Of a DNA stretch of 64,000 bases, positions 52,164-60,577 are shown one piece after another (within the stretch, counting starts at the first letter, position 1; every line of letters begins with the position of its first letter). The position numbers and the translations under genes were made by a program. This stretch comes from Microlunatus phosphovorus NM-1 (GTDB lineage Bacteria > Actinomycetota > Actinomycetes > Propionibacteriales > Propionibacteriaceae). The notes under the pieces were generated by a model. It was not told the DNA's origin. It saw only the letters and a program-made list of their open reading frames with translations, and did no database searches. The stretch spans positions 4,340,001 to 4,404,000 of the forward strand of contig NC_015635.1 of the NCBI RefSeq assembly GCF_000270245.1. The letters run 5' to 3'.

Positions 52164-53588
52164 TCACGACCGGTGAGCCGACCGGGGAACGGGGGCGACG
52201 AGCAGCTCGCCGCGGACTCGTCCGCGAAGCCGCGGCGCGTCGCCCGGGCCGCCCTCGTCGGCGTCGAACATCGAGACGCCACGCAGCCAGGTACGGCGTA
52301 CGCGGCCGGTGAGCAGCTTGCCGTCGTAGGCGCTGACCGGGTTGCGATGCAGCAGATCATCGGCACGGACCGGCAGTGGATCGTCGTCGCCGAACACGGT
52401 CAGGTGCGCGGGCGCTCCCACGGCGATCTCACCGGCATCGGCCAGTCCGGCGACCCGCGCCGGGCCCGTGGTGAACAACGGCAGGATCTGCTCCAGCGGG
52501 ATCCCCCGGCGTCGAGCCTCCGTCCAGACCGCCGAGAGCCCCACCTGCAGACCGGCGATGCCGCCCCACATGAGGCCGAAGTCGCCGTCACCCGATCGTT
52601 TGAGATCGAGAGTGCTCGGCGAGTGGTCACTCACGATCGCGTCGATGGTGCCGTCCACGACCGCCTCCCAGAGCAGGTCGGCATTGGCTGCCTCGCGGAT
52701 CGGCGGGCAGCACTTGAACTCGCCGGCGCCGTCGGGGATGTCCTCGGCGGCGATCGTCAGGTAGTGCGGGCAGGTCTCGACGGTGAGCGCGAGGCCTGCC
52801 GCCTTGGCAGCCCGGATCGCGGGCAGCGCACCGGCATTGCTGAGGTGCAGGATGTGCGCGCGGCCGCCGGTGCGCCGGGCGGCGGCGATGACGGCGTCGA
52901 TCGCCGATTCCTCGCTCGCCGGCGGCCGCGAGGCGAGGAACGCGGCATACTTGCGTCCGAGCTCGCCATCGCCGGTGAGGAGCGCCGGGTCTTCGGCGTG
53001 CACGATGAGCCGCGAGCCCAGTGCGGCGACCTCCTCCATTGCTGCATCGAGCTGCCGCCGATCGAGGTGGCCGAACTCGTCGACCCCCGACGGCGCGAGA
53101 AAACACTTGAAACCGAACACGCCTGCCTCGTGCAGAGGTGCCAGTCGGCCGAGGTTCTCCGGCACGGCGCCGCCCCAGAAGCCGACGTCGATGTACGCCG
53201 ACGGTGCCGCCGCGCGGCGCTTGACCGCCAGGTTCGCCACCGTCGTGGTCGGCGGGATCGAGTTCAGCGGCATGTCGACCAGCGTCGTGATCCCGCCCGC
53301 CGCCGCGGCGAGCGTCGCGCTGCGGAAGCCCTCCCATTCGGTCCGCCCCGGTTCGTTGACGTGCACGTGCGAGTCGACGAGTCCCGGCAGCAGCACGGCG
53401 TCGTCGGGCACCTGGACGGCTCGTGCATCGAGGACAGGATCGAGCGGGCCCACCACGTCGGCAATGCGCCCGTCCTCGATCACCACGGCAGCGGGCTGGA
53501 GCCGACCGCCGAGAAACGTGCGTACAGCCCGGATGACTGACCGACTCCGTCGCCCGCGAGGGTTTCCCGCAGAGTCCGCCCCGTTCAT
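52164..53588 (-). CDS. allB: Allantoinase (amidohydrolase/dihydroorotase-like)
   Basis: The 474-residue protein has a cyclic amidohydrolase fold with PGLVDSHVHVNEPGRTEWEG, the metal-bridging lysine in FGFKCFL, HAED, HILHLSNAGAL and the catalytic Asp in VSDHSPSTLDLK. The block HVHVNEPGRTEWEGF is characteristic of allantoinases, which open the allantoin ring to allantoate. The neighbours, a racemase of hydantoin/allantoin type and an NCS1 permease, support this. The ATG at 53588 overlaps the racemase stop. A longer frame upstream lies in the racemase gene. Confidence 0.88.
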   Translation of the reverse strand: MNGADSAGNPRGRRSRSVIRAVRTFLGGRLQPAAVVIEDGRIADVVGPLDPVLDARAVQVPDDAVLLPGLVDSHVHVNEPGRTEWEGFRSATLAAAAGGITTLVDMPLNSIPPTTTVANLAVKRRAAAPSAYIDVGFWGGAVPENLGRLAPLHEAGVFGFKCFLAPSGVDEFGHLDRRQLDAAMEEVAALGSRLIVHAEDPALLTGDGELGRKYAAFLASRPPASEESAIDAVIAAARRTGGRAHILHLSNAGALPAIRAAKAAGLALTVETCPHYLTIAAEDIPDGAGEFKCCPPIREAANADLLWEAVVDGTIDAIVSDHSPSTLDLKRSGDGDFGLMWGGIAGLQVGLSAVWTEARRRGIPLEQILPLFTTGPARVAGLADAGEIAVGAPAHLTVFGDDDPLPVRADDLLHRNPVSAYDGKLLTGRVRRTWLRGVSMFDADEGGPGDAPRLRGRVRGELLVAPVPRSAHRS

Positions 53589-54334
53589 CGGTACGCGGAG
53601 CCGACGAGGTCGTCGGCCGCCACGGGAGGCATCCCGCGCCGAGAGGCGGGCGCGTACTCGTCTCGCTTGCTCGTGCCGACACCCATCCGCACCATCGCCG
53701 TCGCCAGCCCCACGGCTGCGGCCACGCCGTCGACCACGGGCACCCCGACGCGCAGGCTGAGGGTCTGGCACAGGTCTGCCATGCCGGCGCAGCCGAGCAC
53801 GATGACATCGGCCTCCCGCTGCTGGACGGCTACCTCACACAGCCGGGCGATGGTCTCGTACACCTCCGAGGTGGTGTCCTCGAGCTCGAGGACACCGATG
53901 CCGGAGCCGCTCAGCGAAACGCAGGCCTGGGTCATCCCGTAGCGCGCCAGCAGGTCACGCGCGCGGCCGAGCGTTCGGCTCAGGGTCGTGACGACCGCGA
54001 ACGACCGGCCCGACAGCGCGGCGACGTGCATCGCGGCCTCGGCGATCCCGATCACCGGCACGCCGACGAGCTCGCGCGCCGCGTCCAGCCCGGGATCACC
54101 AAAACACGCGATGACGTACGCGTCGCTGCCGCCGTCCCGCAGATCGCGCTCGATGAGGTCGACCACCGCGACAGCCGCGAACGCCTCATCGACGTGGCAC
54201 TCGACAGCCGCCGGGCCGTCATTGGAGCACACCGCGCGAATCTCGACGTCCGGTCCGGCGACCTCCCGGGCAACGGCCGCGATCTTGGCAGTCATCGCCC
54301 GGGAGGTGTTGGGGTTGACGAGGGTGATCCTCAT
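53585..54334 (-). CDS. Asp/Glu/hydantoin racemase-family protein (allantoin racemase-like)
   Basis: The 249-residue protein starts MRITLVNPNTSRAMTAKIAA, the opening of the HyuE/HpxA group, and has both catalytic cysteines in IACFGDPGLDAARE and VLGCAGMADLC. Such racemases interconvert enantiomers of hydantoins or allantoin. Placed between an allantoinase and an NCS1 permease, an allantoin racemase is more likely than a glutamate racemase. ATG and stop codons overlap on both sides, so the three genes are translationally coupled. Confidence 0.88.
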   Translation of the reverse strand: MRITLVNPNTSRAMTAKIAAVAREVAGPDVEIRAVCSNDGPAAVECHVDEAFAAVAVVDLIERDLRDGGSDAYVIACFGDPGLDAARELVGVPVIGIAEAAMHVAALSGRSFAVVTTLSRTLGRARDLLARYGMTQACVSLSGSGIGVLELEDTTSEVYETIARLCEVAVQQREADVIVLGCAGMADLCQTLSLRVGVPVVDGVAAAVGLATAMVRMGVGTSKRDEYAPASRRGMPPVAADDLVGSAYR

Positions 54335-55986
54335 TTCACCGCCGAGTGCTCCACCGGGATCTCGCCGGAGATCGCCGAGGGCTCGGGGTCGACGGTCGAA
54401 ACAGCGCTCATGATCGTGCCGTCCGAGATCCCCTCGGTCTCACCCTCGAAGGTCGGCACCTGCGGGTTCTGCTTCTCGAAGAACACGAAGAAAAGGTAGC
54501 CGAGACCGCAGCCGATGAACCACGTGAAGTTGCCGATCCAGGACACGTCGAACAGGCCGAGGTCGGCGAACATCTTCGGGAAGACGGCGAGCACGATCGT
54601 CGGGATGCCTGCCCACAGCAGCGCCCGGACCGCGTTGGGGTTGTAGCCGTTCTTGTACCAGTAGGCACCCTGCTCCGACATGGTGAACATGTCGTCGGTC
54701 TTGATGCGCTGCTTGGCGGCGATGTAGTAGCCGGCGATCAGCAGGCCGAACAGCGGCCCGATCAGGGCAGCGAGCAGCCCCAGCGAATAGTGGATCGCGG
54801 TCGCGTTGGAATACCAGTTCCACGGGAGCAGGAAGACCGACCCGACCGCCGCGATCATGCCGCCCATCCGCCACGAGATCCGGTGCGGTGCGACGTTGGA
54901 GAAGTCGAAGGCCGGCGAGATGAAGTTCGCGACGATGTTGATGCCGACCGTGGCGGTGACGAAGGTCAGGCCACCGAGCAGGATCGCGACCGGCGTGTCG
55001 ATCCGCTCCACGGTGTGGATCGGGTCGGTGATCAGCTCGCCGAACACCGGTACCGTGGCGGATGCCGTGACGACGACGAGCAGCGAGAAGAAGAGGAAGT
55101 TGACCGGGAGACCCCAGAAGTTGCCCCGCTTCACCGCGGCGAAGCTCTTGCCGTAGCGCGCGAAGTCGCCGAAGTTGAGCATCGGGCCCGAGAAGTACGA
55201 AATCACGATGCCGATCGCCATGAACATCAGGCCGGTCGCACCCCAGAATCCGAGTGCCGGCTGGTTCGGGTCGGACAGGTCGAAGCTCACGTTCTCCCAA
55301 CCGGCCTGGGAGACCAGGTAGACGGCGAGGACGATCATGACGACGTACACCGCGGGACCGGCCCAGTCGATGAAGCGCCGAATCACCTCCATCCCGTTCC
55401 AGAACAGGGCGACCTGCGCGACCCACAGGATCGCGTACGAGATCCAGCCGAGCGCGGACAGACCGAGGAAGCTCGGCTCGACGAGGTTCTCGGTGCCCGG
55501 GACGAACTTCAGGAAGATGATGTTGAGCGACTGCGCGGCGAGGAACGTCTGCACCCCGTACCAGGCGATCGCGATGATGCCGCGGATGACGGCCGGGATG
55601 TTCGCACCCTTGATGCCGAAGACCGCACGGTTGACGACCGGGTACGGGACTCCCGTCTTCTGGCTGGGCTTGGCGACGAGGTTCGTGAACACCTGCACGA
55701 TGACGATGCCGACGATGAGCGCGACGAGCACCTGCCAGGCGGCGATGCCGAGCGCGAACAGCGAACCGGCCGTGACATAGCCGCCGACGGAGTGCACGTC
55801 CGACATCCAGAAGGCGAAGATGTTGTACGAGTTCCACTTCTGCTTGCGCAGTGGAGCAAGATCCTCGTTCGCGAGGCGCGGATCGTATCCGGGCTTCATG
55901 TTGCCGGAGCCGACGGGCATTCCCGCGGCCTCCACGATGTCCTGCGGCTTGGTCGGCGCCGCCGCCGGGTCTTGGGTTGAGGTCAC
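54331..55986 (-). CDS. NCS1-family nucleobase/allantoin:cation symporter
   Basis: The 551-residue protein has twelve membrane helices and the NCS1 blocks LRKQKWNSYNIFAFWMSDVH, VGGYVTAGSLFALG, GVPYPVVNRAVFGI and FWGATGLMFMAIGIVISYFSGP. NCS1 proteins import uracil, cytosine, allantoin or hydantoins with Na+ or H+. Context favours allantoin or a hydantoin. The GTG at 55986 has GGAAGG seven bases upstream, so I prefer it to the ATG at 56001 that lies before that site. It is the first gene of the operon and is divergent from the XRE-cupin regulator. Confidence 0.92.
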   Translation of the reverse strand: MTSTQDPAAAPTKPQDIVEAAGMPVGSGNMKPGYDPRLANEDLAPLRKQKWNSYNIFAFWMSDVHSVGGYVTAGSLFALGIAAWQVLVALIVGIVIVQVFTNLVAKPSQKTGVPYPVVNRAVFGIKGANIPAVIRGIIAIAWYGVQTFLAAQSLNIIFLKFVPGTENLVEPSFLGLSALGWISYAILWVAQVALFWNGMEVIRRFIDWAGPAVYVVMIVLAVYLVSQAGWENVSFDLSDPNQPALGFWGATGLMFMAIGIVISYFSGPMLNFGDFARYGKSFAAVKRGNFWGLPVNFLFFSLLVVVTASATVPVFGELITDPIHTVERIDTPVAILLGGLTFVTATVGINIVANFISPAFDFSNVAPHRISWRMGGMIAAVGSVFLLPWNWYSNATAIHYSLGLLAALIGPLFGLLIAGYYIAAKQRIKTDDMFTMSEQGAYWYKNGYNPNAVRALLWAGIPTIVLAVFPKMFADLGLFDVSWIGNFTWFIGCGLGYLFFVFFEKQNPQVPTFEGETEGISDGTIMSAVSTVDPEPSAISGEIPVEHSAVK

Positions 55987-56125
55987 GTGAGTGCCTTCCA
56001 TCTGGGGAGCCGATCGGCCCCGCGTCGTGAGGATCGACCACGACCTGGAGTCCGCGGCCTAGTGGTACTGCACGTGAAGCTATTAATTAACAAGACCGGT
56101 TTGGTTTCGCCGAAGTAACGTCGAT

Positions 56126-56143
56126 GTGAAGTTCCTCCTTCAC
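56126..56143. promoter_or_regulatory. Inverted repeat in the divergent promoter of the allantoin cluster
   Basis: GTGAAG (56126-56131), six bases, then CTTCAC (56138-56143). Another GTGAAG lies at 56074-56079. The site is 29 bases before the regulator start and about 140 before the permease start. It suits an XRE dimer. Role inferred. Confidence 0.5.
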
Positions 56144-56172
56144 GCATCACCTGTCACTCATACAATCGGGGC

Positions 56173-56787
56173 ATGTCAGATGTCGTGACGGCTCGTGCCA
56201 CTGTCGAGGCGGGCCATGATGTGGGCGCGCGGCTGCGCGATCTGCGTCACCAGCAGGGAATGTCGGCACGCACCTTGGCAAGTGCGCTCGGCATCTCACC
56301 GAGTGCCGTGTCGCAGATCGAGCGCGGTGTGCTGCAACCCAGCGTGTCGCGGCTCATCGCCATCACCGACGCACTCGGCGTACCGCTGGCCGCTGTGTTC
56401 GACACCTCGTCAGACCCGGTGGCCGAGACGATCGCCACCGCCGGGGGCTTCGCGTTGCAGCGCGCCGAGCAAGCCTCGGTCGTCACGCTGGAGACCGGGG
56501 TGACCTTCCGCCGGCTCTCCCCTGGCCGTACGCCGGGGGTCGACTATTTCGAGTCGACGTACCCTCCGGGGTCGACCGCACACGACGAAGGCAGCCTGTT
56601 CCGGCACGACGGCTACGAGGTGGGCACGATCATCTCCGGCGAGCTCACCATCGACTTCGACGAGGAGCGCGTCGTGCTGCGTGCCGGCGACGCCATCAGC
56701 TATCCCTGCTCACGGCCGCATCGACTGCACAACACCGGCACCGAGGACACCGTCGCCCAGTGGCTCATCGTGCACGCCGCACGCTGA
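56173..56787 (+). CDS. XRE-family regulator with C-terminal cupin
   Basis: The 204-residue protein has an XRE helix-turn-helix (residues 18-75: LRDLRHQQGMSARTLASALG and SPSAVSQIERGVLQPSVSRL) and a small cupin (residues 130-200: GYEVGTIISGELTIDFDEERVV, YPCSRPHRLHN). Cupin regulators of this form control purine, amino-acid or polyamine catabolism, often next to a transporter. It is divergent from the NCS1 gene, so it probably regulates the allantoin set and senses a ureide. The ATG is at the start of a compact frame. Confidence 0.92.
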   Translation: MSDVVTARATVEAGHDVGARLRDLRHQQGMSARTLASALGISPSAVSQIERGVLQPSVSRLIAITDALGVPLAAVFDTSSDPVAETIATAGGFALQRAEQASVVTLETGVTFRRLSPGRTPGVDYFESTYPPGSTAHDEGSLFRHDGYEVGTIISGELTIDFDEERVVLRAGDAISYPCSRPHRLHNTGTEDTVAQWLIVHAAR

Positions 56788-57124
56788 GCCCCGGCGCCCT
56801 GAGAACCGGAGTTCCGGGATCCAGCACTAACCTTCCAGCCCGTACGAGCGTCAGTCCTCGCCCAGGTACGACTCTCTCGAACACATCGATAGCGCATCGA
56901 CGGCTACCTCGCCGGGAAAGCCCACCGCTCGATCTGGCCCCTTGAGATTCCCCAGAAACCGGGGCCCAGCGCTGGTCTGCGCCCCGCTGTACGTGCGCCG
57001 CCTCAACCCAGCGAACGGCACCGTCGAGGTCCTCGGACGCAAGGACTCATGGATGCTGGTGACCCCGCTGCTCAGCACCTGCTCCTGCTTTACAGATAAC
57101 AACCGGAAGAGGCAGTATTCTGTT
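56788..57124. other. Gene-free stretch of 337 bases with a copy of the livF 3' end
   Basis: No gene is supported. A 30-base copy of the livF 3' end lies at 56841-56870. The rest has no recognised homology. The promoter of the toxin-antitoxin pair must lie at the right end, with TATTCT at 57116-57121. Confidence 0.65.
56841..56870 (+). repeat. Copy of the livF 3' end, left boundary of the toxin-antitoxin segment
   Basis: CGTACGAGCGTCAGTCCTCG then CCCAGGTACG matches 58988-59018, which spans the livF stop, including an exact 15-base block TCAGTCCTCGCCCAG. On the minus strand it still reads YLGED-stop, the livF C-terminus. A 15-base match by chance within 2 kb is very unlikely. It looks like the distal end of an insertion at the 3' end of livF. 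Confidence 0.7.
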
Positions 57125-57811
57125 ATGGCGACAAGAGGGGACATCTTGACGACCCAAGAGGTATCCGCTCTCTTGGGCGTCGAAGCGCGTCAGGTCCGCG
57201 TCCTCGCCGAGACGGGATCCATTACCCGCGTCGCCCGCGGCATCTTCGACCGCACGTCGGTAGAGCGCTACCGCGCCGAGCGCGGATCGGGCCGGACCCG
57301 GACCTGGGCTGAACACACCGCCTGGGGAGCCATCGCAATGCTCTCGGGGGCGGCCCCGTTGGGCCTCGGCGATGTCCAGACGTACCGGCTCCGCGCCGCT
57401 CTGCGAGAGATCACCGACCCGGCCGAACTGGCCATCCGGTTGCGCGATCGCGCAACCGTCACCACCTGGTCCGGCCACCGCTCCGTGATAGAGCGCGTCC
57501 GCGAGGAACTGGTCATCCCCGGACGCCGGCGGCTCGGGCTCGTCGAGGACGACACCACCGTCGACGGCTACATCCATGCAGACCGGATCGCGGACCTTGT
57601 GCGCCGCTACCGGCTGAGTGAGGACACCACTGGGTCTATCACCCTGCGCTACGCCTACATGGACATCGACTTCATCAAGTACCTGGCAGCCTTCAACAGA
57701 ACGCTGGCCGCCGTAGACGCCGCCACCTCCCTCGACCCGCGTGAACGCGGCGTGGGAGAGCAGGTCCTGGTTCGCCGGTTGGAGTTGTTCCGCGAGAATG
57801 TCAGACCGTAA
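57125..57811 (+). CDS. Putative antitoxin with N-terminal helix-turn-helix (AbiEi-like role)
   Basis: The 228-residue protein has an N-terminal MerR/excisionase-like helix-turn-helix (residues 8-55: LTTQEVSALLGVEARQVRVL, GIFDRTSVERYRAERG) and a helical body with no recognised domain. The nucleotidyltransferase gene overlaps its last 14 bases, the arrangement of AbiE-type toxin-antitoxin pairs, in which the first protein is the antitoxin and DNA binder. The start is uncertain: the ATG at 57125 lies only three bases after TATTCT, a possible -10 box, while a TTG at 57146 has GAGGGG at the right distance. The assignment rests on context. Confidence 0.65.
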   Translation: MATRGDILTTQEVSALLGVEARQVRVLAETGSITRVARGIFDRTSVERYRAERGSGRTRTWAEHTAWGAIAMLSGAAPLGLGDVQTYRLRAALREITDPAELAIRLRDRATVTTWSGHRSVIERVREELVIPGRRRLGLVEDDTTVDGYIHADRIADLVRRYRLSEDTTGSITLRYAYMDIDFIKYLAAFNRTLAAVDAATSLDPRERGVGEQVLVRRLELFRENVRP

Positions 57812-58613
57812 GCATCCGGGCATTGAGCGCCCCATCGTCGATATCGCCGCCGCCACTGGCGGCTGGCCCAACCCATGGCCGAACGTTGCCGAGATCGCCG
57901 CGGTGCTCCCGACTAACAGGTGGACCCTGGTCGGTGGCCTGATGACCCAGTTGCACTCCATCCACCACGGCATGGGCATCGTGCGCCCGACCAACGATGT
58001 CGACATCGTGCTGCACATCGAGACCTCCCGCGGCGTTGCCTCCGAGACCGCGACCGCGCTGCGCTCCCTTGGCTACGACCTGCGTCCGGCCGTCGATCCA
58101 CGCGACAACACTGCACACCGTTTCTGTCGCGGCACCAGCAAGATCGACCTGGTTGCCGAAGGTCTCGACGAGGAGTCGGAAGAGGTCGTCGACGTCTTGG
58201 TCTCCGACCACCACGCTCCGAAGGTCACCGAGCGGCTCGCTGGACGCGACATGGTCCACATCGAGGGCGGCACGCAGGCGTTGCGACGCACCATCAACGC
58301 ACGTCTGGAGATCGAGCCCGGAATCATCACCACACTCTCGGTGCCTGGCGCATTCAGTGCACTCATCTTGAAGGCCGCTGCCTACAAGACCGACTCCCGC
58401 GACCCCGACCGCCACCTGCGCGACGCCGTGGTCCTGCTTGCCTGCATCGACGACCCGTTCGCCGAACGCGAGGGCTTCGTCGGCTCCGATCGATCCCGGC
58501 TCCGGACGCTGCGCACCCGGCTCACTCCCGACAACATCTTCTGGACCGTGCTGACCGGCCAGCACCGCATCGACGCCGAGACGGCCCTGGAGATCCTCAC
58601 CGACGAGGACTGA
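57798..58613 (+). CDS. Nucleotidyltransferase-fold toxin-like protein (AbiEii-like)
   Basis: The 271-residue protein has the minimal nucleotidyltransferase core: VGGLMTQLHSIHHGMG with GG at 46-47, then RPTNDVDIVLHI with D67 and D69, and a third Asp, D117, in TSKIDLVAEG. AbiEii toxins of this fold (type IV or tRNA-nucleotidylating) act in phage abortive infection. The ATG is inside the antitoxin gene, overlapping it by 14 bases. It is not possible from sequence to say which NTP or RNA it uses, or whether it is active against phage. Confidence 0.75.
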   Translation: MSDRKHPGIERPIVDIAAATGGWPNPWPNVAEIAAVLPTNRWTLVGGLMTQLHSIHHGMGIVRPTNDVDIVLHIETSRGVASETATALRSLGYDLRPAVDPRDNTAHRFCRGTSKIDLVAEGLDEESEEVVDVLVSDHHAPKVTERLAGRDMVHIEGGTQALRRTINARLEIEPGIITTLSVPGAFSALILKAAAYKTDSRDPDRHLRDAVVLLACIDDPFAEREGFVGSDRSRLRTLRTRLTPDNIFWTVLTGQHRIDAETALEILTDED

Positions 58614-58670
58614 CCCCGAACCGAGGGGCCGCGCCGGAATTGGGCGGCCACAGGGGTAGTGGTCGGCAGC

Positions 58671-58745
58671 GGTCACGTCAGTCCCGGATCAAGCGGGGTG
58701 TGGGGGCGACGTCAGGGAATGGTGGGCGTTCCGAGCGGAGCTTGC
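58671..58745 (+). repeat. Truncated copy of the hairpin repeat
   Basis: These 75 bases repeat at 58821-58895 with two mismatches, offset 150. The copy contains the left arm and the first half of the shared core but stops at GAGCTTGCC; the right arm is missing. It is a partial duplication of the H2 element beside it. Confidence 0.85.
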
Positions 58746-58805
58746 CTCACCAACCCGAAGGGTCGAGGACGACCACTCCGTACGCGAGTGAGTTGGAGCC
58801 ACTGA

Positions 58806-58968
58806 GGGGTGGGCTGCGGTGGTCACGTCAGTCCCGGATCAAGCGGGGTGTGGGGGCGGCGTCAGGGAGTGGTGGGCGTTCCGAGCGGAGCTTGCGGAGC
58901 GAGGTGGGCAGGACGTCGCCCCCACACCCCGCGCACCCGATCAGGACGTGATCACCGCAGCCCACCCC
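58806..58968. repeat. Long hairpin repeat 3' of livF and of the toxin gene (H2)
   Basis: Inner arms 58843-58863 and 58912-58932 pair at 20 of 21 bases; outer arms 58806-58829 and 58945-58968 pair at 23 of 24, with a 12-13 base internal loop between them. The central core shares AGTGGTGGGCGTTCCGAGCG with 32830-32877 and again GAGGTGGGCA. The arm sequences are unrelated to those at 32802. It lies between the convergent toxin and livF genes. Confidence 0.85.
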
Positions 58969-58987
58969 GGACTCCAGGAACCACCTG

Positions 58988-59018
58988 CGTACGGAGTGTC
59001 AGTCCTCGCCCAGATATG
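58988..59018 (+). repeat. Right copy of the livF-end repeat (the real livF 3' end)
   Basis: This is the partner of 56841-56870. It covers the last codons and stop of livF on the minus strand plus ten bases beyond. If it is an attachment site, insertion at the gene end left livF intact. Confidence 0.65.
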
Positions 59019-59712
59019 CCTTGCGGACGTTCTCATCGGTCAGCAGTGCCTGGCCCGTGTTCTGCAGCACGATCTGGCCGACCTCCAGCACATACCCGTA
59101 GTCGGCGAGCGACAAGGCAGCCTGCGCGTTCTGCTCCACCAGCAGGATGGTCACACCCTCCTTCTGCAATTCCACGATCGTCGACATGATCCGTTGCATC
59201 ATCAGCGGCGACAATCCCATCGAGGGCTCGTCGAGCATCAGCAGCTTCGGCCGGCTCATCATCGCCCGGCCGATGGCGAGCATCTGCTGCTCACCACCGG
59301 AGAAGGTGCCGGCCGGCTGTGCCCGCCGCTCCTTCAGAATCGGGAACAGATCGAAGGCCCGATCCAGATCCTGTCCGATCGCGGTCTTGTCCTTGCGCGC
59401 GAAGGCGCCGAGCATCAGATTGTCCTCGACCGTCAGCCGCGGAAAGATTCGCCGTCCCTCCGGCGAGTGCGCCAACCCGAGCATGGTGATCTCGTGCGCC
59501 GGCATGGCGTCGATCCGCTTGCCCTGGAACCAGATCTCGCCGTCTTCGGGCTTGATCAGACCGGAGATGGTCCGCAGCGTGGTGGTCTTGCCGGCTCCGT
59601 TGGTGCCGACCAGGGTGACGACCTGGCCCTCCTCGACGGTGAAGCTGATCCCCTTCACGGCGCGAACTCGACCGTAGGCGACCTTCAGGTCCTTGATCTC
59701 AAGCATCGCCAT
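58999..59712 (-). CDS. livF: ABC transporter ATPase, branched-chain amino acid type (LivF)
   Basis: The 237-residue ATPase has Walker A GTNGAGKTTTL, the signature TFSGGEQQMLAIGRAMMSRP, Walker B LLMLDEPSMGLSP and a closing VRKAYLGED. It powers import with LivG, LivM and LivH. Its start overlaps the livG end by 14 bases. The 3' end is duplicated 2.1 kb away at 56841-56870. Family transporters carry Leu, Ile, Val, but also urea or other amides in actinobacteria, so the substrate is open. Confidence 0.95.
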   Translation of the reverse strand: MAMLEIKDLKVAYGRVRAVKGISFTVEEGQVVTLVGTNGAGKTTTLRTISGLIKPEDGEIWFQGKRIDAMPAHEITMLGLAHSPEGRRIFPRLTVEDNLMLGAFARKDKTAIGQDLDRAFDLFPILKERRAQPAGTFSGGEQQMLAIGRAMMSRPKLLMLDEPSMGLSPLMMQRIMSTIVELQKEGVTILLVEQNAQAALSLADYGYVLEVGQIVLQNTGQALLTDENVRKAYLGED

Positions 59713-60577
59713 CCCCTGAATCTCCGTCGGACTCCGCCGGATGCTGCAGCTCAGCCTCCAACGCCGAGGCGTCCTCGGGCCCCGTGCCGATGTACGCCTC
59801 GATCACCCTCGGGTCGGACTGCACCTGCGCCGGCGTTCCCTCGATCAGAGCTCTCCCCTGCACCAGACAGAGGACCCGGTCGCACAGGCTGAAGATGAAC
59901 CGCATGTCGTGTTCGATCACCACGACAGCCAGCCCCAGGTCGCGGATCCGGAAGATCAGCTCCTCTGCCTGCCTGGTCTCCTGCGGGTTCATGCCGGCAG
60001 TCGGCTCGTCCAGCAGGATCAGCTTGGGATCCGTCGCCAGTGCCCGGGCGACCTCCAGCCGGCGTTGATCACCGTACGGGAGGTTACGGGCCAGCTGGTC
60101 GGTCGTGTGCCCCAAGCCGACGAAGTCGAGCAGCTCCTGAGCGCGCTGCCGCACCGCCGCCTCGTCCCGACGGAACTTGGGGCCACGCAGGATCGAGGTC
60201 AGCGGTCCCGTGGTGGTGCGGCAGTAGCGCCCGACCATCACGTTCTCCAGCGCCGTCATGTTCCCGAACAGTCGGATGTTCTGAAACGTCCGGGCCATGC
60301 CGGCCTGAACCACCTTGCGCGGCTTCGGCGGCAGCACGGCTCCGTCGAAGACCACCTGTCCGCTGGTGGGCAGGTACATCCCGGTCAGACAATTGAAGAA
60401 GGTGGTCTTCCCGGCACCGTTCGGCCCGATGAGTCCCATGATCTCCCCGCGATGCACGGTGAAGTTCACCGAGTCGACGGCAGTCAGTCCTCCGAACCGC
60501 ATGGTGACGTTCTCTGCTTGCAGGATCACGCCGCCGATGCTGTCGGTGGCACCGGTCTCGGTGGTCACAGCCGTCAC
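59699..60577 (-). CDS. livG: ABC transporter ATPase, branched-chain amino acid type (LivG)
   Basis: The 292-residue ATPase has Walker A GPNGAGKTTFFNCLTG, the LivG signature LPYGDQRRLEVARALATDPK, Walker B LILLDEPTAGMNP and an acidic C-terminal tail. It starts with a GTG that overlaps the livM stop (GTGA). It works with LivF as a heterodimeric ATPase under the LivM/LivH channel. Length and motifs are complete. Confidence 0.95.
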   Translation of the reverse strand: MTAVTTETGATDSIGGVILQAENVTMRFGGLTAVDSVNFTVHRGEIMGLIGPNGAGKTTFFNCLTGMYLPTSGQVVFDGAVLPPKPRKVVQAGMARTFQNIRLFGNMTALENVMVGRYCRTTTGPLTSILRGPKFRRDEAAVRQRAQELLDFVGLGHTTDQLARNLPYGDQRRLEVARALATDPKLILLDEPTAGMNPQETRQAEELIFRIRDLGLAVVVIEHDMRFIFSLCDRVLCLVQGRALIEGTPAQVQSDPRVIEAYIGTGPEDASALEAELQHPAESDGDSGDGDA

